A DNA stretch of 15,484 nt from Mesorhizobium sp. (lineage in GTDB: Bacteria; Pseudomonadota; Alphaproteobacteria; Rhizobiales; Rhizobiaceae), in assembly GCA_030698645.1 (NCBI GenBank), contig JAUYMV010000023.1, positions 1 through 15,484 on the forward strand, written 5' to 3'. Positions 8,874 through 15,484 of this stretch are shown here, piece after piece (the first letter of the stretch is position 1; every line of letters starts with the position of its first letter). The notes beneath the pieces were generated by a model, which saw nothing but the letters and a program-made list of their open reading frames with translations, searched no databases and was not told where the DNA came from. The position numbers were made by a program, and so were the translations under genes.

Positions 8874-9437
8874 GTGACGGCAAAGATCACAGTGCTCGAG
8901 CTCGAGCAGGCGGAACTCAGCGATGCGACGAAGGCCTATTTCGCAAAAGCCAAGGAAAAGCTCGGCCTCGTGCCCAACGTGCTGTTGGCCTACGCCTTCG
9001 ATGAAAAGAAGCTGCGCGCCTTCACCGACATGTACAACGATCTGATGCTGGGCGCATCCGGCCTGTCCAAGCTCGAACGCGAGATGATCGCGGTCGCCGT
9101 GTCGTCGGTCAACCATTGCTACTACTGCCTGGTGGCGCATGGCGCGGCGGTTCGGCAATTGTCCGGCAACCCCGCATTGGGCGAGATGATGGTGATGAAC
9201 TATCGCGCCGCCGACCTTTCCGCCCGGCAGCGCGCCATGCTCGACTTCGCCGTCAAGCTGACCGAGACGCCGGCGAAGATCGTCGAGGCAGACCGCCAGG
9301 CGTTGCGCGATGCCGGATTCTCCGACCGCGACATTTGGGACATCGCCTCCACGGCCGCCTTCTTCAACATGTCGAACCGCGTCGCCGCCGCGATCGATAT
9401 GCGACCCAACGAGGAATATCACGCGATGGCGAGGTAA
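8874..9437 (+). CDS. Peroxidase-related protein, CMD/AhpD-like family
   Basis: Cytosolic protein of 187 residues from the alkylhydroperoxidase D / carboxymuconolactone decarboxylase superfamily. The hallmark is the redox motif HCYYCLVAH, giving C82-x-x-C85 and H89, within the AhpD-like core of about residues 45-130. The family subgroup usually annotated as 'uncharacterised peroxidase-related enzyme' carries the same VSSVN-CYYCLVAHG segment. In AhpD the cysteine pair reduces a partner peroxiredoxin or peroxides using a thiol donor; here peroxidase activity is inferred, and no peroxiredoxin partner is next to it. An N-terminal helical part (KAYFAKAKEKLGLVPNVLLA, 20-39) is also typical. The start is taken at GTG 8874 from the GGAGG site at 8861-8865. 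It diverges from the glutamate dehydrogenase and is followed 3 bases after its stop by a GC-rich hairpin, so it is probably transcribed alone. Confidence 0.87.
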   Translation: MTAKITVLELEQAELSDATKAYFAKAKEKLGLVPNVLLAYAFDEKKLRAFTDMYNDLMLGASGLSKLEREMIAVAVSSVNHCYYCLVAHGAAVRQLSGNPALGEMMVMNYRAADLSARQRAMLDFAVKLTETPAKIVEADRQALRDAGFSDRDIWDIASTAAFFNMSNRVAAAIDMRPNEEYHAMAR

Positions 9438-9440
9438 AGC

Positions 9441-9461
9441 CGCCGGGCGGACTACCCGGCG
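9441..9461 (+). terminator. Probable terminator hairpin after the peroxidase-related gene
   Basis: A perfect 7-bp stem CGCCGGG/CCCGGCG (9441-9447 and 9455-9461) with a 7-base loop starts 3 bases after the TAA stop. It is followed by ATATTCTCTTC, which is only partly T-rich, so this is a good stem with a weak tail. Confidence 0.5.
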
Positions 9462-9533
9462 ATATTCTCTTCACGCAGGTTTGACCGGCCGGGACGCGAT
9501 ACAGCGGATGCGCGGCATTTCACGATGAGGTAT

Positions 9534-9545
9534 GTTGATATCAAC
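9534..9545. promoter_or_regulatory. Perfect 12-base palindrome upstream of the YCII gene
   Basis: GTTGATATCAAC is its own reverse complement and ends 35 bases before the YCII start codon, in an AT-richer patch of a GC-rich spacer. Position and symmetry suit a dimeric repressor or activator site (MarR, ArsR or similar proteins bind sites of this kind), but the regulator is not identified and none is encoded nearby. Confidence 0.35.
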
Positions 9546-9580
9546 CTGTGGCATGGAGCCGGGGTTCGAGGGAGGAAAAC

Positions 9581-9898
9581 ATGCCAAGATATCTGCTTGT
9601 CTATCATGGTGGCTCGATGCCCGAGACCGAGGAAGCCGGCCAGAAGAGCATGCAGGCCTGGATGGCCTGGTTCGGGACGCTTGGCAGTTCGGTCGTCGAC
9701 GGCGGCAATCCCGTCGGCATGTCGAAGACCATGCACGCCGGCGGCAAGGTGACCGACGGCGGCGGCGCAAATCCCGTGTCGGGCTATTCGGTGCTCGAGG
9801 CGAAGGACGACGCCGATATCGCCAGCAAGGCGAAGGGCTGCCCGCACCTGGCCGAAGGCGGCACGATCGAGATCGCCCCCATCGTCGAGATGGGGTGA
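9581..9898 (+). CDS. YCII-domain (DGPF-type) small protein
   Basis: A 105-residue single-domain cytosolic protein of the YCII/YciI-like superfamily (dimeric ferredoxin-like alpha+beta fold). It opens with the typical MPRYLLVYHG strand, has VVDGGNPVG (38-46) and DGGGANPVSGYSVLEA (59-74) in the middle, and closes with the characteristic GCPHLAEGGTIEIAPIVEM segment (86-104). No enzymatic role is established for most members; relatives are often linked to ECF sigma factors, but no such gene is in this window. The ATG at 9581 is preferred over earlier in-frame starts because a strong GGAGG (9571-9575) sits 5 bases before it and the conserved first strand begins there. The gene is preceded by a 143-base spacer with a perfect palindrome and ends 9 bases from the convergent LysE-type gene. 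Confidence 0.85.
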   Translation: MPRYLLVYHGGSMPETEEAGQKSMQAWMAWFGTLGSSVVDGGNPVGMSKTMHAGGKVTDGGGANPVSGYSVLEAKDDADIASKAKGCPHLAEGGTIEIAPIVEMG

Positions 9899-9916
9899 CG
9901 GTCGGTCCTACGACCG
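9899..9916. terminator. Short hairpin between convergent YCII and LysE genes
   Basis: CGGTCG (9899-9904) pairs with CGACCG (9911-9916) around a 6-base loop that holds the stop codon of the minus-strand gene. It starts directly after the YCII stop and could end transcription from either side, but there is no T run in either direction, so the call is weak. Confidence 0.25.
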
Positions 9917-10525
9917 CGCCGCGATCGCCGCCGCCGCGCCCGCCATCGTGCCGGCGCTGACGCGGTTGGCGATGGGCACGGCGCGCGGGCTCCTGAGCAG
10001 CTTGCGCGCCTGCGCCGCGGCGAACACCCAAGCGAGGTCGATGGCGATCAACACGGCCGCCATGGTCAGTGTCAGTTCGGCCCAGCCGGCGAGCGTGACG
10101 CCGCCCAGATCGATGATCGCCGGCAGCAACGCCAGATAAAACATCATGATCTTCGGGTTTCCGAGCGTCACCGCCATGCCGGCGAAGAACAGCTTTGCAG
10201 CCGAGTCCGCGCGTGGCATGTCGCCCTCAGAGACGCTGACCGGCGCCGTCCACATCTTCCAGGCAAGGTAGGCGAGATAGGCGACGCCCAGCCATTTCAC
10301 CGCGACGAAGGCGAGATGAAACGTCTGCGCCACGAAGGCGAGGCCGAACACCGCCAGCGACAGCCAGATCGCCTCGCCGATCCACATCGCCGCGAGAAAT
10401 GGCAACACGCCGCGCCAGCCGCCGGAGATGACGCGCGCCACGAGCGCCGCGATGGACGGGCCGGGTGAGCCAGCCGCGACGACCAGCGCGCCGGCGAAGA
10501 TGAGAAGCGAAGCGATCTCCAGCAT
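9908..10525 (-). CDS. LysE/RhtB family amino-acid exporter
   Basis: Inner-membrane protein of 205 residues, the usual length for the LysE/RhtB family that exports amino acids and related metabolites. Family marks are GSPGPS in the first membrane segment (19-24), the KWLGVAYLAYLAWKMW segment (77-92) and the GNPKIMMFYLALLP motif (122-135); about six hydrophobic helices can be drawn (roughly 5-30, 38-65, 68-92, 112-135, 145-170, 185-202). The substrate cannot be told from sequence. A longer frame reaches 10624, but the ATG at 10525 has a near-perfect ribosome site (AAGGAGG, 10532-10538, 6 bases away) and begins at the first membrane helix. The EamA-type gene lies 70 bases upstream on the same strand; a promoter-like element in that gap suggests the exporter can be expressed on its own. 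Confidence 0.92.
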   Translation of the reverse strand: MLEIASLLIFAGALVVAAGSPGPSIAALVARVISGGWRGVLPFLAAMWIGEAIWLSLAVFGLAFVAQTFHLAFVAVKWLGVAYLAYLAWKMWTAPVSVSEGDMPRADSAAKLFFAGMAVTLGNPKIMMFYLALLPAIIDLGGVTLAGWAELTLTMAAVLIAIDLAWVFAAAQARKLLRSPRAVPIANRVSAGTMAGAAAAIAARS

Positions 10526-10544
10526 GGCCGTCCTCCTTGCATCG

Positions 10545-10573
10545 ATATAATTGGCGTGCGGCGACGAGGAAAG
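10545..10573 (-). promoter_or_regulatory. Possible promoter for the LysE-type gene
   Basis: Reading the minus strand, CTTTCC (10573-10568), a 17-base spacer and TTATAT (10550-10545) approximate the alphaproteobacterial CTTGAC/CTATAT pattern. It would give a very short leader ahead of the ribosome site at 10532-10538. Found by eye only. Confidence 0.3.
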
Positions 10574-10595
10574 TCCGCCGCGCCCCTCGCTTGCG

Positions 10596-11510
10596 TCAGA
10601 CCGTCGCCTCGATCGGTTCGGCAAGCCTGGGATTGGTGCGCGCAGCGACCAGGCATCCGGCGATGATCAGTCCGGCGCCAGACAGCGTCGTCCATGAAAC
10701 CGCCTCGCCGAAGAAGAACCAGCCGAGCGCGATCGCCCAGACGAAGGCGGAATACTCGGTGGGGATCAGATACTGCGCCTCCGCGCGGCGGTAGGCCCAG
10801 CTCATCAGGAACTGGCCGGAAAGCGACAGGGCCGTGACGCCCGCGATTGGCAGCCACAGGTCGCGCGGCAGCGCCACCGCCAGCCATGGCGCGGCCGATC
10901 CGAGGATCAGCACCAGGGCGACGCTCTGGAAGAAGGCGATCTCGATTGGCCGCGCAACCAGCGCCTGACGACGCATCAGCACGAGATTGTAGGCATAGAA
11001 GACCGCCGAAAAGAGCACCGCCGCGGTCCCGAGCAGGGCGGCCTCGGTGTAGGCGGAGCGCCCGAACTGGCCGCCCATGATGATGATGACGCCGACCGTG
11101 CCGGCCAGCGACCCCCAGATCGCCTGCCGTCGGATCCGCTCGCCGAGCGTCAACGCCGCAAGGTAGAGCGCGATCAGCGGTGCGATGAAGCTGAGCGCGA
11201 TCGCTTCCGCCAATGGCAGTCTGGCAAGTCCCCAGAAGAACGAGATCAGAACGATCCCGATGATCACCGCGCGCAGGACATGGAGCCGGAGGACGCTCGC
11301 CGTAGGCCGCGTCCGGGCTGTCGCCGACCAGACGCTGCCTGCGACCAGCGTGGCGAGCAGGCTTCGCCACAGGACGGTGTTGTAGACGCCGATGGCAATG
11401 ACGAGGCTCTTCATCGCCGCGTCCATCGCCGATAGGAGAAAGATCGCGAGCGCGCATACCAGCACCGGGATCAGGGTCGAGACGGCGACGGTCGGCTGGA
11501 GGGTTTTCAA
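10596..11510 (-). CDS. EamA-domain (DMT superfamily) transporter
   Basis: Inner-membrane protein of 304 residues with two EamA repeats of about five helices each (roughly 14-146 and 157-290), the layout of drug/metabolite transporters such as RhaT/YdcZ-type exporters. Each repeat ends with the usual pattern: ALSFIAPLIALYLAALTLGE followed by GTVGVIIIMGG (first), and TEYSAFVWAIALGWFFFGE followed by GAGLIIAGCLVA (second). Substrate is unknown. The start is unusual: an in-frame TGA lies a few codons upstream, so the TTG at 11510 is the first possible start in this frame, and no clear ribosome site precedes it. Later GTG or ATG codons would cut into the first membrane helix, so TTG is kept. It lies upstream of the LysE-type exporter and downstream of typA, 193 bases from the latter. 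Confidence 0.87.
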   Translation of the reverse strand: MKTLQPTVAVSTLIPVLVCALAIFLLSAMDAAMKSLVIAIGVYNTVLWRSLLATLVAGSVWSATARTRPTASVLRLHVLRAVIIGIVLISFFWGLARLPLAEAIALSFIAPLIALYLAALTLGERIRRQAIWGSLAGTVGVIIIMGGQFGRSAYTEAALLGTAAVLFSAVFYAYNLVLMRRQALVARPIEIAFFQSVALVLILGSAAPWLAVALPRDLWLPIAGVTALSLSGQFLMSWAYRRAEAQYLIPTEYSAFVWAIALGWFFFGEAVSWTTLSGAGLIIAGCLVAARTNPRLAEPIEATV

Positions 11511-11703
11511 GGCGGTGCGCGCTCACGGGAAAGGTGGCGGCAGCGGTAGACCGGTTCGTCGGGCGAAGCCAGATGGCAGCCCCCGCCGGAGAGCGGTCCA
11601 GCACGCGCCGGTGGCGGCCTTAGGGCAGGAAATCAGCTTCGCCGGCCGCTGCGCCGCCCCGGAAGGCGACACGGCGACGGATCTCAGTCAGCTCAGTCCA
11701 ATT

Positions 11704-13533
11704 TCAGGCGACGACCGCGGTCTTCGCCGACTTCTCGAAGCGCTTGCGCTCGTTCGGGTCGAGATACATCTTGCGCAGGCGGATTGTCTTCGGCGTCACC
11801 TCGACCAGTTCGTCGTCCTGGATCCAGGCCAGCGCGCGCTCCAGCGTCATGCGGATCGGCGGTGTGAGGCGGACCGCCTCGTCCTTGCCGGCGGCGCGGA
11901 TGTTGGTGAGCTTCTTGCCCTTCAGCACATTCACTTCGAGATCGTTGTCGCGGCTGTGGATGCCGATGATCATGCCCTGGTAGACCTTGACGCCCGGGTC
12001 GATGACCATCGGGCCGCGGTCTTCCAGGTTCCACATCGCGAAGGCGACCGACTCGCCGGAATCGTTGGAGATCAGCACGCCGTTGGTGCGCTGGGCGATG
12101 TCGCCCTTGTAGGCCTGGTAGGAGTGGAACAGCCGGTTCATGACGGCCGTGCCGCGCGTGTCGGTCAAGAGTTCCGACTGGTAGCCGATCAGCCCGCGCG
12201 TCGGCGCGTGGAACACGATGCGCTGGCGGTTGCCGCCGGACGGACGCAGCTCGACCATTTCGGCCTTCCGCTCCGACATCTTCTGCACGACGATGCCGGC
12301 ATGCTCCTCGTCGACGTCGATGACGACTTCCTCGACAGGCTCGAGCAGTTCGCCGTTCTCGCCCTTCTGCATCACCACGCGCGGCCGCGACACGGCGAAT
12401 TCGAAGCCTTCGCGACGCATCGTCTCGATCAGCACGGCCAGCTGCAATTCGCCGCGGCCCGACACGAAGAAGGAATCCTTCTCGGTCGATTCCTCGATCT
12501 TCAGCGCGACATTGCCTTCCGCCTCGCGCAGCAGGCGGTCGCGGATGACGCGGCTGGTCACCTTGTCGCCCTCGGTTCCTGCGAGCGGGCTGTCGTTGAC
12601 GATGAACGACATCGTCACGGTCGGCGGATCGATCGGCTGGGCGTGCAGGGGCTCGGTCACCGAGAGGTCGCAGAACGTGTCGGCGACGGTGCCCTTGGAG
12701 AGTCCGGCGATGGCGACGATGTCGCCTGCCTGCGCCTCCTCGATCGGCTGGCGCTCGAGGCCGCGGAAGGCGAGGATTTTCGATATGCGGCCGGTCTCGA
12801 TGATGGTGCCGTCATTGCTCAGCACCTTGACCTGCTGATTCGATTTCAGCGTGCCGGATTCGATTCGGCCCGTGATGATGCGGCCGAGGAAGGGGTTGGC
12901 TTCCAGGATCGTGCCGATCATGCGGAACGCGCCCGGATGCACGACAGGCTCGGGAACATGCTTGATGACGAGGTCGAACAGGGGACCGAGCTGCTGGTCC
13001 TTCGGGCCTTCCGGATTCTCGGAAACCCAGCCGTCGCGGCCCGAGCCGTAGAGGATCGGGAAGTCGAGCTGCTCGTCGGTCGCGTCGAGCGCGGCGAAGA
13101 GGTCGAACACCTCGTTGACCACCTCGACATGACGGGCGTCCGGCCGGTCGATCTTGTTGATGACGACGATCGGCTTGAGGCCGACCTTGAGCGCCTTGCC
13201 GACGACGAACTTGGTCTGCGGCATCGGGCCTTCGGCGGCGTCGACCAGCACGATGGCCGAATCCACCATCGACAGGATGCGCTCGACCTCGCCGCCGAAA
13301 TCGGCATGGCCCGGCGTGTCGACGATGTTGATGCGGTAATCCTTCCAGTCGACCGAGGTCGCCTTGGCGAGAATCGTGATGCCGCGTTCCTTCTCGAGGT
13401 CGTTCGAGTCCATCGCGCGCTCGGCGACGCGCTGGTTCTCGCGGAACGAGCCGGATTGCTTGAGAAGTTGGTCGACCAGCGTGGTTTTCCCATGGTCGAC
13501 GTGCGCGATGATCGCGATATTGCGGATTTTCAT
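11704..13533 (-). CDS. typA: Ribosome-associated GTPase TypA/BipA
   Basis: Translational GTPase of 609 residues, the normal family length, related to EF-G and LepA; it binds the 70S ribosome and helps 50S assembly and growth under cold or other stress. GTPase motifs are all present: AHVDHGKT (10-17), RGIT (50-53), [14 protein letters not shown] (72-85) and NKID (126-129). After the G domain come the beta-barrel domain, the two EF-G-like domains (with [18 protein letters not shown] in the III/V region) and the BipA-specific C-terminal domain, including RGTAVMNR and [15 protein letters not shown]. The frame is open to 13560, but the ATG at 13533 gives the standard N-terminus [18 protein letters not shown]. 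The ribosome site is weak. Gaps of 140 bases upstream and 193 downstream suggest it is transcribed alone. Confidence 0.97.
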   Translation of the reverse strand: MKIRNIAIIAHVDHGKTTLVDQLLKQSGSFRENQRVAERAMDSNDLEKERGITILAKATSVDWKDYRINIVDTPGHADFGGEVERILSMVDSAIVLVDAAEGPMPQTKFVVGKALKVGLKPIVVINKIDRPDARHVEVVNEVFDLFAALDATDEQLDFPILYGSGRDGWVSENPEGPKDQQLGPLFDLVIKHVPEPVVHPGAFRMIGTILEANPFLGRIITGRIESGTLKSNQQVKVLSNDGTIIETGRISKILAFRGLERQPIEEAQAGDIVAIAGLSKGTVADTFCDLSVTEPLHAQPIDPPTVTMSFIVNDSPLAGTEGDKVTSRVIRDRLLREAEGNVALKIEESTEKDSFFVSGRGELQLAVLIETMRREGFEFAVSRPRVVMQKGENGELLEPVEEVVIDVDEEHAGIVVQKMSERKAEMVELRPSGGNRQRIVFHAPTRGLIGYQSELLTDTRGTAVMNRLFHSYQAYKGDIAQRTNGVLISNDSGESVAFAMWNLEDRGPMVIDPGVKVYQGMIIGIHSRDNDLEVNVLKGKKLTNIRAAGKDEAVRLTPPIRMTLERALAWIQDDELVEVTPKTIRLRKMYLDPNERKRFEKSAKTAVVA

Positions 13534-13606
13534 GATGGGTCTCGGGATTGTTCCGGGCACACGATCGGCGCGCCGCTCTTTCGATTGTGGCGCTCCATAC
13601 AGGTTT

Positions 13607-13622
13607 TTTCGCAGATGCGAAA
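13607..13622. promoter_or_regulatory. Inverted repeat in the typA upstream region
   Basis: TTTCGCA-GA-TGCGAAA is a perfect 7-bp inverted repeat in the 140-base gap before typA. On the typA strand it is followed by an A run and CTGTAT, a possible -10 box. It lacks a downstream T run on either strand, so it looks more like a protein-binding site or part of a promoter than a terminator of the preceding gene. Confidence 0.3.
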
Positions 13623-13673
13623 GGGGTTGGATCGCCCTTCTCGCCCCGGCTGGCGAACGCGGTTAAGTCGTAC

Positions 13674-14492
13674 TCATCCCGCCGGAACCTCGTTGACCAC
13701 ATAGGTCCACACCCGGAACGTCTTCAGCAGATGCGGTCCGAACGAGTTGATCAGCGGGATATCGGCCGCGTCGCGGCCGTGGGCCAGCACGATCCGGCCG
13801 ATGCGCGGCTTGTTGTTGCGCGGGTCGAACGTGTGCCATTTGCCGTCGAGATACACCTCCATCCAGGCCGAGAAATCCATCGGATCGACGACCGGCACGC
13901 CGATGTCGCCGAGATGCCCGTTGACGTAGCGCGCCGGGATGTTGAGGCAGCGGCACAACGCCACGCCCAGATGCGCAAAGTCGCGGCACACGCCGACGCG
14001 TTCGTTGAACGCCTCGAATGCAGTACGCGTCGAGCGCGCCTGCTGGTAATCGAAGCGGATGTGCCCGTTGACGAAATCGCATACCGCCTGGACGCGGCCC
14101 CAGCCCGGCGCGATGTGGCCGAACATGTCCCAGGCCGCCTGGCTCAGCCGGTCCGTCTCGCAATAGCGGCTGCCCATCAGGTAGACGAGCGTTTCGTCGG
14201 GCAGGTCGGCGACCGCGACCTCGCGCGCGCTCCAATCGGCCTGGTCGACCTCGCCGCTGTCCTCGATCGTCGCGTCTCCCCAGATCGTCAGGTCTCCGAC
14301 CGGCGCCACCATGCGGCGGCAGCGGTTTCCGAAGAGGTCGAGATAGGTGCTGGTCGGGATCGGCGGGGTGGTCAGGACGCTTTCCGGCACGCGCAGGTCG
14401 CCGGCGCGCTCCTCGCGTACGGAGAGCAGGCAAACGAGGGCCGTCGGCTGATTGCAGTTGATGGTGATTTCATAGCCGTATCGGATCAGCAT
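13674..14492 (-). CDS. Transglutaminase-like domain protein
   Basis: Protein of 272 residues with no signal peptide visible, so probably cytosolic. The N-terminal beta-rich part (about 1-95) belongs to the transglutaminase-N-like region often seen in bacterial members; the transglutaminase-like core (about 125-225) shows GVCRDFAHLGVALCRCLNIPAR in two pieces, GVCRDFAHLG (167-176) with the candidate nucleophile C169, and ALCRCLNIPARYVNGH (178-193). The third part reads DFSAWMEVYLDGKWHTFDPR (206-225). The bacterial enzymes act as cysteine proteases or amide-bond enzymes; the substrate here is unknown. Where family members generally have HAW, this one has SAW (S208), though H220 and D223 lie close by. 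ATG 14492 is chosen over TTG 14495 because AGGAG (14499-14503) is 6 bases away. An AT-richer patch at about 14555-14575 is the likely promoter zone. Confidence 0.87.
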   Translation of the reverse strand: MLIRYGYEITINCNQPTALVCLLSVREERAGDLRVPESVLTTPPIPTSTYLDLFGNRCRRMVAPVGDLTIWGDATIEDSGEVDQADWSAREVAVADLPDETLVYLMGSRYCETDRLSQAAWDMFGHIAPGWGRVQAVCDFVNGHIRFDYQQARSTRTAFEAFNERVGVCRDFAHLGVALCRCLNIPARYVNGHLGDIGVPVVDPMDFSAWMEVYLDGKWHTFDPRNNKPRIGRIVLAHGRDAADIPLINSFGPHLLKTFRVWTYVVNEVPAG

Positions 14493-14609
14493 CAAGCGCT
14501 CCTGCGACCGACCCGACGCTACCGGATGGAAGCGCTGCGAGTGCCGAAGACGACTCTAGCAGGAAAATTATGTTGCGCTGCGGAATAATGCGGGATCGTG
14601 GCACCCGTC

Positions 14610-14627
14610 GCGGCGGGTAGCCGCCGC
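14610..14627 (-). terminator. GC-rich hairpin directly after the 134-residue gene
   Basis: GCGGCGG (14610-14616) and CCGCCGC (14621-14627) form a perfect 7-bp all-GC stem with a 4-base loop, starting at the base after the TGA stop on the minus strand. No T run follows, so it is a possible terminator or a 3'-end stabilising hairpin. Confidence 0.35.
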
Positions 14628-15032
14628 TCAATCCGTCTCGACATCGATCCCGTGGCGTTCCACCACATCGGGCTGGAGCATTCTTGCATGGTGGGCAAGC
14701 AGCACGACGGCCGCATCCACACCGGCGCCGCGTGACAACGCACCGTCGACCCGGTTGGTCGCGGCGGCGAGCGCCGCCTCCCCATTGGCATGCGCGTAAG
14801 CCCCCGCGCCGAGAGCGCAATAGCCGAAGAGATGCGCCACCGGGCCATAGGCGCTCTCGGGCGGCTCATCTCCGAAATGGTCCTTGAGAACATTGACCAG
14901 CGCCAACTTGACGCCCTCGGGCACGAGCGCCGGATGCAGGTCCGCGACCCGCAGCGCCGCGTCGAGCCGGCGCAGATCCTCGGACCGGCCGAAGCGGCCG
15001 AGAAAGCCGAAGGAGGATCCGCGCCGCGCCAT
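14628..15032 (-). CDS. Unrecognised 134-residue protein
   Basis: I do not recognise a named family. The 134-residue product has no signal peptide and no long membrane helix; it is alanine-rich and probably mostly helical, with segments RRLDAALRVADLHPALVPEG (21-40), VKLALVNVLKDHFG (41-54), an AYGPVAHLFGYCALGAGAYA stretch (61-80) that is mildly hydrophobic, and LLAHHARMLQPDVVERHGID (111-130). A short basic, glycine-rich leader (ARRGSSFGFLGRFGR) comes first. The gene looks real: its ATG has a very strong ribosome site (GGAGGAGG, 15038-15045, 5 bases away), codon use is the same GC-ending type as its neighbours, and a hairpin follows its stop directly. It starts 24 bases after the peptidase stop on the same strand, so it is probably translated from the same transcript. 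A role linked to peptide breakdown is only a context guess. Confidence 0.7.
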   Translation of the reverse strand: MARRGSSFGFLGRFGRSEDLRRLDAALRVADLHPALVPEGVKLALVNVLKDHFGDEPPESAYGPVAHLFGYCALGAGAYAHANGEAALAAATNRVDGALSRGAGVDAAVVLLAHHARMLQPDVVERHGIDVETD

Positions 15033-15056
15033 ATGATCCTCCTCCGCGGCCCGCGC

Positions 15057-15484
15057 CTATACCAGCCCGCGCTTCGCCATCATCGCCTCGGCGCTCGGCA
15101 TCTTTCCGCGAAACGCCGTGTAGAGCGCCTCCGGGTCGGCCGAGCCCCCCGCCGAATAGATATGTGTCTTCAGCTTCGCCGCCATCTCGGCATTGAACGG
15201 ATCGCCTGTCTCCTCGAAGGCGGCAAAGGCGTCTGCGTCCAGCACTTCCGACCACATGTAGGAATAGTATCCCGCCGAATATCCGTCGCCGGCGAAGACG
15301 TGCTGGAACTGCGGCGTGCGGTGGCGCATGACGATCGCGTCCGGCATGTTGAGCCGCGCCAGCGTCTCGGCCTCGAAGCGCATCGGATCGGACGGCGCGT
15401 CGGGCCGCGCATGATAGGCCATGTCGACGAGCGCCGAGGAGGTGAACTCCACGGTGGCGAAACCCGCATTGAAATTCCGCGCTG
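15057..15484 (-). CDS. dcp: M3-family peptidyl-dipeptidase, C-terminal part (5' end outside window)
   Basis: The frame is open through the right edge, so only the last 141 residues are visible, ending at TAG (15059-15057). They match the C-terminal part of Dcp/oligopeptidase A-type zinc peptidases, cytosolic enzymes that cut dipeptides or short fragments from peptides. Clear marks are NFNAGFATVEFTSSALVDMA at the left end of the fragment, FQHVFAGDGYSAGYYSYMWS with the tyrosine-rich substrate-binding loop, EVLDADAFAAFEETGDPFN, and the terminal IYSAGGSADPEALY and KRGLV. The zinc-binding HExxH lies upstream, outside the window. The internal GTG at 15452 is not the start, since conserved sequence continues before it. 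The 134-residue gene follows 24 bases downstream. The choice of dcp over the related prlC rests on the resemblance of the C-terminal segment and is moderately sure. Confidence 0.88.
   Translation of the reverse strand, partial: ARNFNAGFATVEFTSSALVDMAYHARPDAPSDPMRFEAETLARLNMPDAIVMRHRTPQFQHVFAGDGYSAGYYSYMWSEVLDADAFAAFEETGDPFNAEMAAKLKTHIYSAGGSADPEALYTAFRGKMPSAEAMMAKRGLV

Noticed and set aside
6523..8877. 784-codon open frame on the plus strand, antisense to glutamate dehydrogenase
   Set aside because: It is the mirror of a GC-rich coding strand: composition is dominated by R, A, D, V, G and Q, no family is recognisable, and the opposite strand encodes a clear dehydrogenase along its whole length.
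8761..8883. 41-residue N-terminal extension of glutamate dehydrogenase
   Set aside because: It would overlap the divergent gene's start, has no ribosome site, and the ATG at 8760 has a strong one.
10558..10581. Hairpin GCGGCG/CGCCGC with a 12-base loop between the EamA and LysE genes
   Set aside because: Large loop, no T run, and common in GC-rich DNA; it overlaps the better promoter candidate.
10297..11604. 435-codon minus-strand frame overlapping the EamA and LysE genes
   Set aside because: It is in another frame across two genuine membrane-protein genes and is arginine-rich; the true frames show clear EamA and LysE motifs.
11683..11698. Short direct repeat CTCAGTC-AG-CTCAGTC just after the typA stop
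   Set aside because: Only two 7-base copies, with no further copies or array structure; too short to be meaningful.
11511..11703. Longest gene-free gap, 193 bases between EamA and typA
   Set aside because: I looked for a small gene, tRNA, or T-tailed terminator and saw only GC-rich sequence with weak, chance-level hairpins.
11392..13704. 770-codon open frame on the plus strand, antisense to typA
   Set aside because: Same cause: a shadow of typA codon use. It has no recognisable domain and spans the typA/EamA gap without its own ribosome site.

Overview
The window reads as a piece of ordinary chromosome from a GC-rich alphaproteobacterium, most likely a member of the Hyphomicrobiales (rhizobia and relatives such as Mesorhizobium). 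Reasons: strongly GC-biased third codon positions with long antisense shadow frames; a 1.6-kb-codon-class NAD-glutamate dehydrogenase of the large 180-kDa type; a heparinase-family gene directly before purH; and protein sequences that recall rhizobial homologues throughout. I see no insertion sequence, phage gene, CRISPR array, tRNA or rRNA. The genus is inference.

Layout, left to right. Plus strand: the 3' part of a heparinase II/III-like gene (2-784), then purH (863-2479), with a possible purH promoter between them. Minus strand, convergent with purH: a probable two-gene operon of NAD-specific glutamate dehydrogenase (8760-3982) followed 22 bases later by an MFS transporter of the UMF1/Atg22-like type (3959-2559). 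Plus strand: a small block of a CMD/AhpD-like peroxidase-related protein (8874-9437) and a YCII-domain protein (9581-9898); the first diverges from the dehydrogenase across a 113-base spacer with two inverted repeats, and the second has a perfect 12-base palindrome upstream. Minus strand from there to the right edge: a LysE/RhtB exporter (10525-9908), an EamA/DMT transporter (11510-10596), the ribosome-associated GTPase TypA/BipA (13533-11704), a transglutaminase-like protein (14492-13674), an unrecognised 134-residue protein (15032-14628), and the C-terminal part of an M3-family peptidyl-dipeptidase (15484-15057) whose start lies outside.

The genes are mostly housekeeping: purine synthesis, glutamate catabolism, translation-linked stress GTPase, peptide breakdown, and three amino-acid/metabolite-type transporters. 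The dehydrogenase-transporter pair and the peptidase-hypothetical pair are the only arrangements tight enough to suggest joint transcription. All gaps between genes are under 200 bases; the longest (11511-11703) shows nothing I can name.

I did not find a convincing new multi-gene system. The points most worth a second look are modest: the inverted repeats in the divergent spacer, the palindrome before the YCII gene, a coding-like tail in frame after the MFS stop codon, and a serine where transglutaminase-like enzymes usually have the catalytic histidine.
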